Below, in pieces: positions 32,080 through 32,113 of a DNA stretch of 32,113 bases (position 1 is its first letter; each line of letters starts with the position of its first letter). Source of the DNA: an uncultured Clostridia bacterium. Lineage in GTDB: Bacteria > Bacillota > Clostridia > TANB77 > CAG-508. Under the pieces are notes generated by a model. The model searched no databases, had not been told where the DNA came from, and saw nothing but the letters and a program-made list of their open reading frames with translations. A program made the position numbers and the translations under genes. The DNA lies in NCBI GenBank assembly GCA_947581895.1, contig CANPWE010000014.1, positions 1 to 32,113 of the forward strand, read 5' to 3'.

Positions 32080-32113
32080 ATATATTGTTTTAAAAATGTT
32101 TCCCAACAGCGCA
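32080..32113. repeat. Right copy of terminal inverted repeat
   Basis: The window ends in GTTTCCCAACAGCGCA, the reverse complement of the left repeat, with 21 nt identical (32093-32113) and further imperfect matches inward. Just inside it, 32041-32080 is more G+C-rich than its surroundings (CCGCCGG, AGAGTGGAGATGTGG), and ACTGTT (32018-32023) pairs with AACAGT (32038-32043). No gene was found between 31896 and the end. Confidence 0.7.

Noticed and set aside
1-32113. A CRISPR array, prophage, toxin-antitoxin or defence system
   Set aside because: No regularly spaced repeats, cas genes, integrase, phage structural genes or typical toxin-antitoxin pairs were found. The only tandem repeats are the LRR coding units.
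1-32113. TGA recoded as Trp, as in Mollicutes
   Set aside because: TGA ends the DUF1294 gene at the expected place, and tryptophans in conserved motifs are coded by TGG.

Overview
The window is about 32 kb of very AT-rich DNA (by eye roughly a quarter to 30% G+C) from a low-GC Gram-positive bacterium, most likely an uncultured, host-associated member of the Clostridia. The evidence is a Gram-positive PolC-type replicative polymerase, an endonuclease-type MutL, strong GGAGG-like ribosome binding sites, a Streptococcus-like fab/acc gene order and a BspA-type leucine-rich surface protein. TGA is used as a stop, so the genetic code is the standard bacterial one. Species cannot be named from this sequence alone. 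Almost every gene lies on the minus strand; only a broken membrane-protein gene at the left end and asd are on plus.

Reading the minus strand from right to left: polC stands alone behind its own promoter. Next is argS, then a DUF1294 membrane protein and a membrane HExxH metallopeptidase. asd (plus) converges on this group and shares a long imperfect hairpin with it. Then come a secreted, membrane-anchored BspA-type LRR protein, a P-loop/Asp23-Gls24-like two-domain protein followed by a cytidylate kinase-PlsC acyltransferase fusion, a four-domain S1 protein with a perfect consensus promoter, and the typA-mutL-tcdA unit ending in a hairpin terminator.

The largest block (13329 down to 2951) is a nearly complete type II fatty-acid synthesis operon. 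Its order is an AMP-forming acyl ligase, a short biotin ligase, fabD, fabG, fabF, accB, fabZ, accC, accD, accA, fabI and acpP. A TetR-type regulator, a YwaF-like membrane protein and a TrmR-like methyltransferase follow on the same strand, and I see no clear terminator before 881-922. The block makes malonyl-CoA (AccABCD, charged with biotin by the ligase), loads it on ACP (FabD) and elongates it (FabF/G/Z/I). The PlsC domain of the Cmk fusion would then use acyl chains for phosphatidic acid. fabH is not in the block.

The two ends of the window carry the same sequence in inverted orientation (21 nt exact, then imperfect). This suggests the contig stops in a dispersed repeat. I found no phage, CRISPR, defence or secretion system, and no rRNA or tRNA. 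The oddities worth a second look are the fused proteins, several perfect or near-perfect palindromes, the missing fabH, the frameshifted left-end gene and the terminal inverted repeat.
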